NCBI GenBank assembly: GCA_964485405.1
Contig: CAZAJG010000018.1
Location: 1-64,000 of the forward strand
DNA from: CAKZNE01 sp964485405
GTDB taxonomy: Bacteria; Bacteroidota; Bacteroidia; Flavobacteriales; Schleiferiaceae
Length of the DNA: 64,000 nt
Direction of reading: 5' to 3'
The notes beneath the pieces were generated by a model. It searched no databases. It saw nothing but the letters and a program-made list of their open reading frames with translations, and was not told the origin of the DNA. The position numbers and the translations under genes were made by a program. Below are positions 50,614 to 59,992 of this stretch, piece after piece (the first letter of the stretch is position 1; every line of letters starts with the position of its first letter).

Positions 50614-52746
50614 ATGCTGCATACCATAGGTGAAATCATTGCCAAAGACCTGAATATCTCCACTCCACAAGTATTAAATACATTAAAACTTTTGGAAGAT
50701 GGAGCCACCGTACCTTTTATTTCTAGATATCGAAAAGAACAAACAGGTAGTTTAGATGAAGTTCAGGTTCAGAATGTTTCGGATAGTCTTAAACGTTATA
50801 CAGAGCTTGTTAAACGAAAGGAAAGTATTCTTAAATCCATTAACGAACAAGGAAAACTAAACGAAGAACTTAAAGCAAAAATTGACAATTGTTGGAATAC
50901 CCTAGAGTTAGAAGATCTTTATCTGCCTTTTAAACAGAAACGAAAAACCAAAGCCAGTGTAGCTAGAGAAAAGGGTTTAGAACCTTTAGCGGGTAGCCTT
51001 ATGAAACAGGAGTTGCAAGATTTAGACACTTATGCACATCGGTTTATAAAGGGAGATGTATCGAGTTTAGAGGAAGCACTTGCTGGAGCAAGAGATATTA
51101 TAGCAGAATGGGTAAATGAGCGTGCTTATGCACGAAACACACTAAGGCGGCTCTATTCAAGATCAGCCACCATCCAATCTAAATTGGTAAAAGGAAAAGA
51201 AGAAGAAGGTCAGAAATACGAGAATTATTTCAAGTTCTCAGAACCGCTTAAAAGATGTCCTAGTCATAGGTTGTTAGCCATTAGACGTGGCGAAGAAGAA
51301 GGCATACTACGTGTATCAATTGGCGTTGAAGAGGAAGAGGCCTTGATGCAACTAGAAAGGATATTTATTAAGAGTAGAAACGAATGTGCAGAACAGCTCA
51401 AATTAGCGGTAAAAGACGGCTATAAGAGATTGTTAAGCCCATCCATAGAAACAGAGTTTAAAAATAGTTCTAAAGAAAAGGCGGATGCCGAAGCCATTCA
51501 TGTTTTTGCGGAGAACTTAAGACAGTTGCTACTTACACCCCCATTGGGCCCAAAAAGAACACTGGCGATAGATCCTGGATTTAGAACGGGCTGCAAAGTG
51601 GTATGCTTAGATGAGCATGGCGCTTTATTGCATAATGAAAACATTTATCCGCATCCACCTCAATCTGAAAGCTCGAAAGCTGCCGCTAAAATCAGCAATT
51701 TAGTGGAAGCCTATAAACTGCAAGCCATTGCTATTGGAAACGGTACAGCAGGCAGAGAAACGGAAAGGTTTATTCAGAAGTACGTCCGCTTTAAATCAGA
51801 TGTAGCAGTATATGTGGTAAATGAAGCCGGAGCTTCCATTTATTCAGCCTCTAAAATTGCACGGGATGAATTCCCGAAATACGATGTTACGGTAAGAGGA
51901 AGTGTTTCTATAGGTAGACGTTTAATGGACCCCTTAGCCGAATTGGTAAAGATAGATCCAAAGTCTATTGGTGTAGGGCAATACCAACACGATGTGGATC
52001 AAGGTCAGTTAAAAAACAGTTTAGATAAAGTAGTTGAAAGCACTGTAAATCAGGTGGGGGCAAATCTGAATACGGCAAGCGAGCATTTGCTAACCTATGT
52101 ATCCGGTTTAGGCCCAAAATTAGCTTCTAACATTATAGAACACCGAAATCAAAATGGTGCTTTCAGCAATAGAAATGAGTTGAAAAAGATCAGCGGATTG
52201 GGCCCTAAAGCTTTTGAACAAGCAGCTGGATTCTTGCGGATTAGAGAAGGTCAGAATCCATTAGATAATTCATCTGTACACCCAGAGAGTTACAGCATTG
52301 TTCAGAAGATGGCTAAAGACCTGAACATTGAAGTAAGCAAACTTATTGGAAACAAAGAACTCATCGCTCAAATAAAGCCCGAAACTTACATCTCAGAAAC
52401 AGTAGGGCTACCTACCCTAACCGACATTATCTCCGAACTGACCAAAGCGGGTAGAGATCCTAGAGGAAAAACATCCGTTTTCTCTTTTGATCCCAACATT
52501 AGGAAGATGGAAGATTTAAAAGAAGGCATGATTTTAAAAGGTATAGTGAGTAACATTACCAAGTTTGGAGCTTTTGTAGATATTGGTGTTAAACAAGATG
52601 GTTTGGTTCATGTATCTGAAATGGCAGATCGTTTTATTAGCGATCCCAATGAAATTGTAAGGCTTCAAGAAGTAATAAGCGTAAAAGTGACGAGCGTAGA
52701 AATTGCGCGTAAAAGAATTCAATTGTCCATTAAACAAGTACAGTAA
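50614..52746 (+). CDS. tex: Tex-type RNA-binding transcription accessory protein
   Basis: The 710-residue protein follows Tex throughout: LEDGATVPFISRYRKEQTGSLD-type N-terminus, YqgF-like RNase H domain (LAIDPGFRTGCKVVCLDEHG), helix-hairpin-helix repeats (YVSGLGPKLASNIIEHRNQNG, KISGLGPKAFEQAAGFLRI) and a C-terminal S1 domain (LKGIVSNITKFGAFVDIGVK). Tex binds RNA and affects transcription; it is broadly conserved. It is followed closely by a CvfB-like S1 protein gene. Confidence 0.96.
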   Translation: MLHTIGEIIAKDLNISTPQVLNTLKLLEDGATVPFISRYRKEQTGSLDEVQVQNVSDSLKRYTELVKRKESILKSINEQGKLNEELKAKIDNCWNTLELEDLYLPFKQKRKTKASVAREKGLEPLAGSLMKQELQDLDTYAHRFIKGDVSSLEEALAGARDIIAEWVNERAYARNTLRRLYSRSATIQSKLVKGKEEEGQKYENYFKFSEPLKRCPSHRLLAIRRGEEEGILRVSIGVEEEEALMQLERIFIKSRNECAEQLKLAVKDGYKRLLSPSIETEFKNSSKEKADAEAIHVFAENLRQLLLTPPLGPKRTLAIDPGFRTGCKVVCLDEHGALLHNENIYPHPPQSESSKAAAKISNLVEAYKLQAIAIGNGTAGRETERFIQKYVRFKSDVAVYVVNEAGASIYSASKIARDEFPKYDVTVRGSVSIGRRLMDPLAELVKIDPKSIGVGQYQHDVDQGQLKNSLDKVVESTVNQVGANLNTASEHLLTYVSGLGPKLASNIIEHRNQNGAFSNRNELKKISGLGPKAFEQAAGFLRIREGQNPLDNSSVHPESYSIVQKMAKDLNIEVSKLIGNKELIAQIKPETYISETVGLPTLTDIISELTKAGRDPRGKTSVFSFDPNIRKMEDLKEGMILKGIVSNITKFGAFVDIGVKQDGLVHVSEMADRFISDPNEIVRLQEVISVKVTSVEIARKRIQLSIKQVQ

Positions 52747-52747
52747 T

Positions 52748-53575
52748 ATGATATTAGGAGATTATAACGAACTCGATATTGCCCGCATTACCAGTGTAGG
52801 TGCATTTTTAACGGATGAAGAAGAAAATGAAGTATTACTCCCTTCTAAATGGATACCTGAAGGCGCGAATGTTGGCGACTCCTTAAAAGTGTTTTTATAT
52901 CTAGATTCTGAAGAAAGGCTTATTGCCACTACCCTAACGCCACTCATTCGTTTGCATCACTTTGCCTTTTTAAAAGTAAAAGACACTTCTTCTGTAGGTG
53001 CCTTTTTAGATTGGGGGTTGGAGAAGGATCTTTTTGTGCCTTTTATAGAGCAAAAAGAGCGTATGCAAGCCGGTAAAAAGTATTTGGTGTATCTCTACAA
53101 AGATGAAATGACAGACCGTTTAACGGCTTCCTCCAGAGTAATGTCTTATGTAGAAAAGGAAGATATTGAGCTGAGCCAGAATCAAGAAGTAAGTCTTTTA
53201 ATTGCGCGAGAATCAGAACTAGGTTTTTCGGTAATCATCAATCATAAATACTCTGGTCTGCTTTATCACAATGAGGTTCATAGAGCATTAGTTATTGGAG
53301 ATACCGTAACTGGATATGTGAAAACGGTAAGAGAGGATAATAAGATTGATGTTACTCTCCAAAAGCAAGGTTACTCTCATGTGGAGCCCAATGCGCATGC
53401 CATTTTGAGTTTATTACGCAAAAGTGATGGCTTTTTGAATCTCCACGATAAAAGTGACCCAGACGAAATTAGCATACGCCTTAAAATGAGCAAGAAGACC
53501 TTTAAGAAAGCCATTGGCCTTTTGTACCGCGAAAAGATGATCCGAATTGAGAGTGACGGTATCTATATGATATAA
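52748..53575 (+). CDS. CvfB-like S1 RNA-binding protein (275 aa)
   Basis: The protein has tandem S1-like domains (ARITSVGAFLTDEEENEVLLP, LKVKDTSSVGAFLDWGLEKDLFVP, SVIINHKYSGLLYHNEVH) and a C-terminal winged helix (ISIRLKMSKKTFKKAIGLL), the CvfB/YitL arrangement. CvfB binds RNA and affects virulence genes in Staphylococcus. ATG 52748 starts one base after the tex stop codon, so the pair is co-transcribed. Confidence 0.9.
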   Translation: MILGDYNELDIARITSVGAFLTDEEENEVLLPSKWIPEGANVGDSLKVFLYLDSEERLIATTLTPLIRLHHFAFLKVKDTSSVGAFLDWGLEKDLFVPFIEQKERMQAGKKYLVYLYKDEMTDRLTASSRVMSYVEKEDIELSQNQEVSLLIARESELGFSVIINHKYSGLLYHNEVHRALVIGDTVTGYVKTVREDNKIDVTLQKQGYSHVEPNAHAILSLLRKSDGFLNLHDKSDPDEISIRLKMSKKTFKKAIGLLYREKMIRIESDGIYMI

Positions 53576-53629
53576 AAAAAGCCCCACCGTTTCCGGTAGA
53601 GCTTGTTTCATGTCTTTTTGAAGTTGACT

Positions 53630-54088
53630 CTAGTTGATTTGAACTAAAACATCTCCTCCTGCAAAATCTGTCCACTCCGTTTTAACACCGTTACACGTGT
53701 TACAGGCTGTGTTCACTTTCATACAAGAGAATAGTGGAATTCCAGAACAAGGTGTTCCTACTGCACAAACGTTTGAGTTAGCGCCACCGCTACAGTCTGG
53801 AGAAACCCAGTTGTATGGGCCACATGCATTCCATTCTTTTACAAATTGCCAAATGGAACCAGGGCCAGGAGTTGATCCAAGCCAGGATGTAGTGGCAAAA
53901 TCAAAAGTTAGAACTGCTCCAGGAGCAATGCTGTAATTAATAGATGACACAGCGGAAGCACAAGAGGCATCTGCTGCAGATAGATAAAAATTAACTGTAC
54001 AGTTAGATTGGTTGTTAATTTTTAGAATTTGAGCACTAGCGAAAGTACCCATGAATAAAAAGGCAATAGCGAAAGCTAAATTTTTCAT
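53630..54088 (-). CDS. Secreted Cys-rich protein (152 aa)
   Basis: A clear signal peptide (MKNLAFAIAFLFMGTFASAQ) precedes a small beta domain with about ten Cys (NQSNCTVNFYLSAADASCAS, EWNACGPYNWVSPDCSGGANS, VCAVGTPCSG, SCMKVNTACNTCNG), presumably disulfide-bonded in the periplasm or outside. It does not have the Thr-x-Cys regularity of the 21.8-kb repetitive protein. No family recognised. ATG 54088 is preferred to an in-frame upstream start because it gives the leader. Confidence 0.7.
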   Translation of the reverse strand: MKNLAFAIAFLFMGTFASAQILKINNQSNCTVNFYLSAADASCASAVSSINYSIAPGAVLTFDFATTSWLGSTPGPGSIWQFVKEWNACGPYNWVSPDCSGGANSNVCAVGTPCSGIPLFSCMKVNTACNTCNGVKTEWTDFAGGDVLVQIN

Positions 54089-54256
54089 AAGATTTTGAGT
54101 TTTAAATTGTTTCAATGATCTAAACCTATAAAATAAGAATCTCAAAACCAAGTGTTTAAACATCGAAATCCCAATAGAAAACGAATACAAACCGTTTAGT
54201 TGGATTGTTTACAGCTTGCTGAACTCTAACTTTTTATTCAAAACTTTCCTCAGGTT

Positions 54257-54682
54257 TTAACCTTCAAAACCAGCTGCTTTATGATTTCCATCGCAAAAGG
54301 GTTTGTTTTGGGAATGTCCGCAACGACAAAAAGCAACAGGATTGTGCGCTTTTTCGTTTCCTCCATCACTGTGGGTAATGTCTAAATTTCCTTTTACTAG
54401 TAAAGGTCCATTGGCCATTACCTGAATTTTAGCTTCATTGGATTGATCTTCCATGTTTGTGTCTTCTTTTTGATTTATATAATAGGACAAAGCCCCGGAT
54501 GGGCATTGTTTTACTTGATTGATAAGTTCTTCGGGAGTTGCATTTTCTTGTTGAATCCAAGGCTTTTCTTTTGGCTTAAATACCATGGGTAAGCCTTCTA
54601 CACATTTAGCTGCATGTATACAGAGTTTAGGTTTCCAAACTACCGTTACATTTCCATTGCTGTACTCTTTGCTTATCTCCAT
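54257..54682 (-). CDS. Fer4_19 single-cluster ferredoxin domain fused to CDGSH iron-sulfur domain (141 aa)
   Basis: The first half has a divergent (4Fe-4S) mono-cluster domain (VWKPKLCIHAAKCVEGLP, QVKQCPSGALSY). The second half is a CDGSH domain (FCRCGHSQNKPFCDGNHK) whose 3-Cys-1-His set would hold a [2Fe-2S] cluster. This fusion is common in bacteria; redox or cluster-transfer roles are inferred. All cluster ligands are intact. Confidence 0.88.
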   Translation of the reverse strand: MEISKEYSNGNVTVVWKPKLCIHAAKCVEGLPMVFKPKEKPWIQQENATPEELINQVKQCPSGALSYYINQKEDTNMEDQSNEAKIQVMANGPLLVKGNLDITHSDGGNEKAHNPVAFCRCGHSQNKPFCDGNHKAAGFEG

Positions 54683-54779
54683 TTAAACTTTGTTTTCCTT
54701 AAATATAGGCATATTTCCATGCGCTCAAAAGATGACTGTGTTTTAGCACGTTAAAAGCAATATTCTCATTACTTTTGCA

Positions 54780-54787
54780 CCCCAAAA
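54780..54787 (+). promoter_or_regulatory. Putative -7 promoter box of the ABC-F gene
   Basis: TACTTTTG matches TAnnTTTG and is followed by CACCCC; it lies 25 bases before ATG 54813. No clear -33 element. Confidence 0.4.
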
Positions 54788-54812
54788 TCAACGCGATTAA
54801 AATTTTAGTTCC

Positions 54813-56441
54813 ATGATATCCGCAAATAACGTTTCTCTTCAGTTTGGTAAAAGAGTTCTTTTTGATGAAGTAAACATCAAATTCCACGGTGAAAACTGCT
54901 TTGGATTAATTGGTGCGAATGGCGCTGGAAAGTCCACCTTCTTAAAAATACTTTCTGGAGAAGTTACGCCTACCAGTGGCTCTGTTCATATTGAACCCGG
55001 CAAAAGGATGGCTGTATTATCACAGAATCACTTTGAGTTTGACGATTGTACTGTTCTGAACACTGTAATTATGGGGCACAAGCAATTGTGGGACATCATG
55101 CAAGAAAAGGACGCCATTTACGCCAAGCCAGATTTTAGTGAAGCGGATGGTATTAAGGCTTCCGAGTTGGAGAGTGAATTTGCAGAAATGGATGGATGGA
55201 ATGCTGAATCTGATGCAGCCTCTTTGTTGAGTGGATTGGGGATTCATGAAAACGATCACTACAAGCAACTTAAAGAATTAGAAGGAACGCATAAAGTAAG
55301 AGTGTTACTTGCTCAAGCTTTATTCGGAAATCCGGATATCTTAATATTAGATGAGCCTACCAACGACTTGGATCTAAAAACCATAACCTGGTTGGAAGAT
55401 TTCTTACTAGACTTCAAGAATACGGTAATCGTAGTATCGCACGACCGTCACTTTTTAGATACCGTTTGTACCAACATTGCAGATATAGATTTTGGAAAAA
55501 TCAAGCTATATACTGGTAACTATACGTTCTGGTATGAGAGTAGCCAATTGGCTTTAAGACAAAAAGCATCTGCCAATAAGAAGGCGGAAGCTAAAAAAGC
55601 AGAATTGCAGGAGTTTATCTCTCGTTTTAGTGCCAATGCCTCTAAGAGTAGACAGGCTACCAGTAGAAAGAAGCTCTTGGATAAAATCAATATTGATAAC
55701 ATTCAAGCATCTTCCAGAAGATATCCTGCTATTATCTTCAACCAAAGTAGAGAAGCTGGAGATCAAATTTTAGAAGTAGAAAACTTAAGTGCTTCCATAG
55801 AAGGGGTTACACTCTTTGAAAATTTGAGCTTTAAGGTAAACCGTGGAGATAAAATCACCTTTTTAAGTGATAACAGTTTAGTTACCTCCACCCTTTTCAA
55901 AATATTAGCCGGAGAGAAACAAGCTGATAGTGGCACTTTCGATTACGGACAAACGATTACCAAGGCTTATTTACCCAACGAAAACGCGGAGTTCTTTGAT
56001 ACCGATGACAATCTAATTGATTGGTTAAGAGAATATTCTGAAAACAAGGATGAAGTTTACGTTCGTGGGTTTTTAGGAAAGATGTTGTTTAGTGGAGAAG
56101 AAACTTTTAAATCCGCCAGAGTACTATCTGGAGGGGAAAAAGTAAGGTGTATGCTTTCTCGTATGATGTTGGCGGAAGCCAATCTTTTAATTATCGATGA
56201 GCCTACCAACCACTTAGACTTGGAATCTATCCAAGCCTTTAACAACTCTTTGAAAGACTATAAAGGAACGGTATTCTTTACTTCTCATGATCACGAGTTT
56301 ACGCAAACCGTGGCCAATCGCATTATAGAAATTGGTTTAGATAGTCATACAGACAAACTGATGGAATACGATGAGTATATTTCAGATCCTAAGATTCGTG
56401 AGCAAAGAGAAAAGTTGAAAAGCACTCAACTGGTTTCTTAA
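54813..56441 (+). CDS. ABC-F family ATPase (YbiT-like), 542 aa
   Basis: Two ATP-binding cassettes are fused without TM domains: Walker A GANGAGKSTFLKIL and Walker B DILILDEPTND in the first; ABC-F linker with coiled coil (about 240-320); second cassette with degenerate Walker A (SDNSLVTSTLFKIL) and intact LSGGEKVR and LLIIDEPTNHLDLE. The degenerate second A site is seen in YbiT-like members. ABC-F proteins act on the ribosome E site to relieve stalling. It is directly followed (3 bases) by a GreA-like gene. Confidence 0.93.
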   Translation: MISANNVSLQFGKRVLFDEVNIKFHGENCFGLIGANGAGKSTFLKILSGEVTPTSGSVHIEPGKRMAVLSQNHFEFDDCTVLNTVIMGHKQLWDIMQEKDAIYAKPDFSEADGIKASELESEFAEMDGWNAESDAASLLSGLGIHENDHYKQLKELEGTHKVRVLLAQALFGNPDILILDEPTNDLDLKTITWLEDFLLDFKNTVIVVSHDRHFLDTVCTNIADIDFGKIKLYTGNYTFWYESSQLALRQKASANKKAEAKKAELQEFISRFSANASKSRQATSRKKLLDKINIDNIQASSRRYPAIIFNQSREAGDQILEVENLSASIEGVTLFENLSFKVNRGDKITFLSDNSLVTSTLFKILAGEKQADSGTFDYGQTITKAYLPNENAEFFDTDDNLIDWLREYSENKDEVYVRGFLGKMLFSGEETFKSARVLSGGEKVRCMLSRMMLAEANLLIIDEPTNHLDLESIQAFNNSLKDYKGTVFFTSHDHEFTQTVANRIIEIGLDSHTDKLMEYDEYISDPKIREQREKLKSTQLVS

Positions 56442-56444
56442 GCA

Positions 56445-56894
56445 GTGACTTATAAAGTACGCTTACATGAGTTTTGCTTAGAGGAGGTAGAATCTAGATT
56501 AATATTGCTCCAAACGCGGATTGATGAGACTCGCGAAGCACTCCATTCTGAGAGTAAAAGTACCGCTGGCGATAAACATGAAACCGGAAGAGCTATGGCT
56601 CAGCTTGAGATGGAAAAGCTGGGGCATCAACATCAGGCTGCTTTAAAACTAAAGCAACTTTTACTTCGTATTCATCCAGATCAAGTTTTAGATCGGGTTT
56701 TAGCAGGAAGTTTAGTAGAAACCGACAAAGGCTGGTTTTACCTCAGTATTGGTTTGGGAAAAGTAGAATTTGAAGGCAAAGAAATCTTCGTGCTCTCCCC
56801 TGCTGCGCCTTTAGCACAAGCGCTCTTAAATAAAAAGAAAGAAGATACCGTTCAGTTCAACTCAACTATTTTTCACATAAAAAACTGCTCCTAA
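56445..56894 (+). CDS. GreA/GreB-like coiled-coil protein (149 aa)
   Basis: Starting from GTG (56445), 3 bases after the ABC-F stop, the protein has an N-terminal coiled coil (EVESRLILLQTRIDETREAL, TAGDKHETGRAMAQLEMEK) and a C-terminal FKBP-like part (GWFYLSIGLGKVEFEGKEIFVLSPAAPLAQALL). The SAGDKHETG-like acidic tip resembles Gre factors but the usual Asp-Glu pair is altered (SKSTAGDKHET). It may act at RNA polymerase or be a Gre paralogue with other function. A 6-bp hairpin (56887-56906) covers the convergent stop codons. Confidence 0.7.
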   Translation: MTYKVRLHEFCLEEVESRLILLQTRIDETREALHSESKSTAGDKHETGRAMAQLEMEKLGHQHQAALKLKQLLLRIHPDQVLDRVLAGSLVETDKGWFYLSIGLGKVEFEGKEIFVLSPAAPLAQALLNKKKEDTVQFNSTIFHIKNCS

Positions 56895-59155
56895 AGTATA
56901 AGGAGCTTACGAACGCGTAGCCCTTCATCAGATCTAAAAACTAAGGTGTACAAACCGGCTTTTAAAGAATCTGAAAATCTTGTTTTCCCAGAGCTTATAG
57001 TCTGCTCCAAGAGCAGTTGCCCCTTATTGTCGTACAGTTTAAGCTCCCACGGAAGTTGGGTTTCTATTTCAAAATAACCCTGGGCTGGATTGGGGTACAG
57101 TTTTAAGTCATTTTGTAAATTCTCAGGTAAATCGAAAAAGAAAAAAGAAACCATGAGCGTATCGCTCGCCATACAACCCATAGAGTCTGTAACATCTAGC
57201 CACAGCTTATAGGTGCCTGCCTGCCAAAAGAAGGTGCTGTTTATCGTAATACTTGGTGTATTCAATTGGCGTAAAACACCACTTTCTACCCAGTTCCAAG
57301 TGTAGGAGGAAAAATTAGAAGGAGCTTGTAATAGAGTGCTATCGGAATTAAAGAGCGTAATATCTGGACCTAAATTAAGCGTAGGTTTATTTACAATCAC
57401 AGGCACTTCTAAAGTAGTAGCACAATCCCCATCTGGGTTGAAACCAAAATGATAAAAAATAGAACCACTCCAAAAACGCGGGTAATACTCCGTGCCAAAT
57501 GTGTGGCTTATCCCAGAGCCGCTTACAAAGTCTAATTCTGATGTACTTACCACCGTAGCATTTCCATTGTTTTGGTACGATAGATTGCTTGCCGAGTTTT
57601 CCATATGAAGATATACGCCTAGCGTATCTCCTGGGTTTAAAATAAGAGACCCGAAAGAAACCGAATGAAACTCGCCCGTATTTACACCAAACAAACTGTC
57701 CAAACCCCAGTATGTCCAAGCGCTGGAGTTAGATGCAGCTGTTCGGTAAGATCCGAGTCGGTAATACCCAATAACACCCTGATCACCTGAAGAAAACACT
57801 TTAAGAGCCAAACTATCAATCACAATAGAATCTTTAGCCACCAGATTAAACATCGTTCCATTCCAATTAATCTGAGAAGTTTCTGTGGTGGTAAGCTTTT
57901 CTTTAAACACCAATGGGCCACGAATCGCTTTAGCAGTAAGGCTATCGCTTGCCAACCACGGCCCATATTCAAAGCTATTTCCACCTCCAATAAGGCTATC
58001 CTTTTTGTACCATAATACCGTATCTGTAGCTACTGTTTGGGCTAGAAAGGAAATTGTATCTCCAAAACAGACACTATCTGCACCAGATATCCATAAGCTG
58101 GGTTGAGCGATAGAGCTCAAAGAAAGTACAGCTGAACTATCATTGGTCGGTATAGTGTCTTTAGATACCGAAATAAAAGCCTGAGCTTGCCAAGTTCCAC
58201 CTAGATGAGTAGGCAATGTAAAACAAGCAGTATCCGCTATGCAGCTTCCTCCTGCCATTAGGGTATCAAAAACACTCCATGCTGCGCCACTTTGTTGTTC
58301 CACAACGGCTAATTCTAAAAACAATGTATCCATAGTGGATACACCTAAATTGGTAATTATCGCTTTTACCTGGTTTATAGAGTCGCCACAAACACTGTTA
58401 TCCTCAGCAAAAATCTTTCGGATGCTATAATCCTTATAAGAGAGCGTATCGTAAAGGTGACTTAAAAGGTTTTCTGACTTAACCCGCTCAAAAAGCAGCT
58501 TATGCGCAGCATCATTAAGATGTGTTCCATCTCCAGAATCGTATAATGTATCAATGGTATTGGAGGTATTCGCAATGCTTGTCCAAAAATCGATCGCCTT
58601 ATTTCCAAAATAGTTGAGAATACTGTCTCTTACATCCAGTTGGATTTGGATTTGAGCCATATTGCCATAATTCTTGGGTTGAGTAGTGCATACCCAAACT
58701 GGAATGTTTGAACTATCCGCAACAGCAGCAATGGTCGTGAAATTCGTCATCTGCTCGTTTAAACCAAAGTTATTGGAAGCATCATTAGAGGGCATATTTA
58801 CGATAATAGCATCAGCGCCTAAAGCGATGGCCTGACTTACATTATTGCTGGTAGGTGAAGGTCTAGCCGCAGGAGGTACAAACCAATCTGGCATAATATG
58901 ATAGGTAGTGGTTCCCCCTACCGCTAAGTTGGTAACTTGATTGGATGGGTTAATCGATTGAATAAACTTTCGATAACGATTCACCCAAGCACTATCTGAA
59001 GCAGAAGGCCCAGTGCCAGCAGCGGTTGAAGATCCTAAAATAACGATGTGATAATTTGGAGTTTGCAAGCAAGGGTTGTCCTCATCTTGCGCCTGCGAGA
59101 TAAATGAGCAAAATATCATCCATAGCAGGCCACAGTTCCTAAGCCGTAAATCCAT
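56891..59155 (-). CDS. Secreted SGNH/GDSL hydrolase with T9SS sorting domain (754 aa)
   Basis: A leader (about residues 8-23, FISQAQ) precedes an SGNH hydrolase domain (about 33-235): GSSTAAGTGPSASDSAW with the catalytic Ser, IIVNMPSNDASN (block III) and the Asp-x2-His pair in YDSGDGTHLNDAAH. Residues about 240-680 are Ig-like/PKD-type beta domains, and the end is a T9SS domain (LKLYPNPAQGYFEIE). It is probably a surface or released esterase or lipase-like enzyme; the substrate is not evident. Confidence 0.85.
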   Translation of the reverse strand: MDLRLRNCGLLWMIFCSFISQAQDEDNPCLQTPNYHIVILGSSTAAGTGPSASDSAWVNRYRKFIQSINPSNQVTNLAVGGTTTYHIMPDWFVPPAARPSPTSNNVSQAIALGADAIIVNMPSNDASNNFGLNEQMTNFTTIAAVADSSNIPVWVCTTQPKNYGNMAQIQIQLDVRDSILNYFGNKAIDFWTSIANTSNTIDTLYDSGDGTHLNDAAHKLLFERVKSENLLSHLYDTLSYKDYSIRKIFAEDNSVCGDSINQVKAIITNLGVSTMDTLFLELAVVEQQSGAAWSVFDTLMAGGSCIADTACFTLPTHLGGTWQAQAFISVSKDTIPTNDSSAVLSLSSIAQPSLWISGADSVCFGDTISFLAQTVATDTVLWYKKDSLIGGGNSFEYGPWLASDSLTAKAIRGPLVFKEKLTTTETSQINWNGTMFNLVAKDSIVIDSLALKVFSSGDQGVIGYYRLGSYRTAASNSSAWTYWGLDSLFGVNTGEFHSVSFGSLILNPGDTLGVYLHMENSASNLSYQNNGNATVVSTSELDFVSGSGISHTFGTEYYPRFWSGSIFYHFGFNPDGDCATTLEVPVIVNKPTLNLGPDITLFNSDSTLLQAPSNFSSYTWNWVESGVLRQLNTPSITINSTFFWQAGTYKLWLDVTDSMGCMASDTLMVSFFFFDLPENLQNDLKLYPNPAQGYFEIETQLPWELKLYDNKGQLLLEQTISSGKTRFSDSLKAGLYTLVFRSDEGLRVRKLLIL

Positions 59156-59204
59156 TCCATGAAAATATGAATATTTTCGTTCTTATCTTTCGCAAAAGTG
59201 TAAT

Positions 59205-59945
59205 ATGAAGAAAGTCCTCACAATCATCGCTCTTCTGGGAATAGGTTTTTCCTATGCCCAAACCGATACTTACCTTACCGAAAAAGGAGATTTAAAGGTT
59301 ACGCCTGTTTATCATTCCTCTATGGTTTTAGAATGGAACAATCTTCACATTTGGGTGGATCCTTATGGCGGAGCGCATAAATATGAGTCTTTTGCCACTC
59401 CAGAGCTCATTCTTATTACAGACATTCATGGAGACCATTTGCACATGGAAACTTTAGAGGCTTTGGACCTATCTAAAACAGAGCTTATTGCACCCTCTGC
59501 TGTAGTAGAAAAGCTGGGCGATGTAAAGTTTAAAAAGGTTTACACACTGGCTAACGATGAAAAACAAAAATGGAAATCGCTGAAAGTGGAAGCTATACCC
59601 ATGTATAATTTACCCGAAACGGAAGACTCTCGTCACCCGAAAGGAAGAGGAAATGGCTATGTTCTGAGCCTTGGTGGAAAAAGGGTTTATATTTCTGGAG
59701 ATACGGAAGACACCAAAGAGATGCGTGCTTTAAAAGACATTGATATTGCTTTTGTATGCATGAACTTACCCTACACTATGAGTGTGGATCAAGCAGTTTC
59801 CGCAGTTTTAGAATTTAAACCTAAAGTAGTTTACCCTTTTCATTACCGTGGGGCCAACGATCGATACAGCAGTGTGGCCAAATTTAAAATTGGCATTCTT
59901 AAAGATTCAAAAATGATAAGTGTTGTGGTGCGAGACTGGTATTAA
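59205..59945 (+). CDS. Secreted metallo-beta-lactamase-fold hydrolase, UlaG-like (246 aa)
   Basis: After a signal peptide (MKKVLTIIALLGIGFSYAQ) the MBL fold begins; the metal motif reads ITDIHGDHLHMETL, where the first His of HxHxDH is replaced by Asp (D-I-H-G-D-H). Later YISGDTED and YPFHYRGANDRY supply the remaining ligands. The variation is known in some Bacteroidota members and may still bind metal. It is not an antibiotic-resistance lactamase. Substrate unknown. Confidence 0.82.
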   Translation: MKKVLTIIALLGIGFSYAQTDTYLTEKGDLKVTPVYHSSMVLEWNNLHIWVDPYGGAHKYESFATPELILITDIHGDHLHMETLEALDLSKTELIAPSAVVEKLGDVKFKKVYTLANDEKQKWKSLKVEAIPMYNLPETEDSRHPKGRGNGYVLSLGGKRVYISGDTEDTKEMRALKDIDIAFVCMNLPYTMSVDQAVSAVLEFKPKVVYPFHYRGANDRYSSVAKFKIGILKDSKMISVVVRDWY

Positions 59946-59992
59946 GTTTGTTCCACCGTTTTTTGTGCATCACAAAATACTATTTTTAGTGT

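Noticed and set aside
59205..59945. Beta-lactamase-type resistance gene
   Set aside because: Only the fold is shared; the motif and UlaG-like layout indicate another hydrolase.
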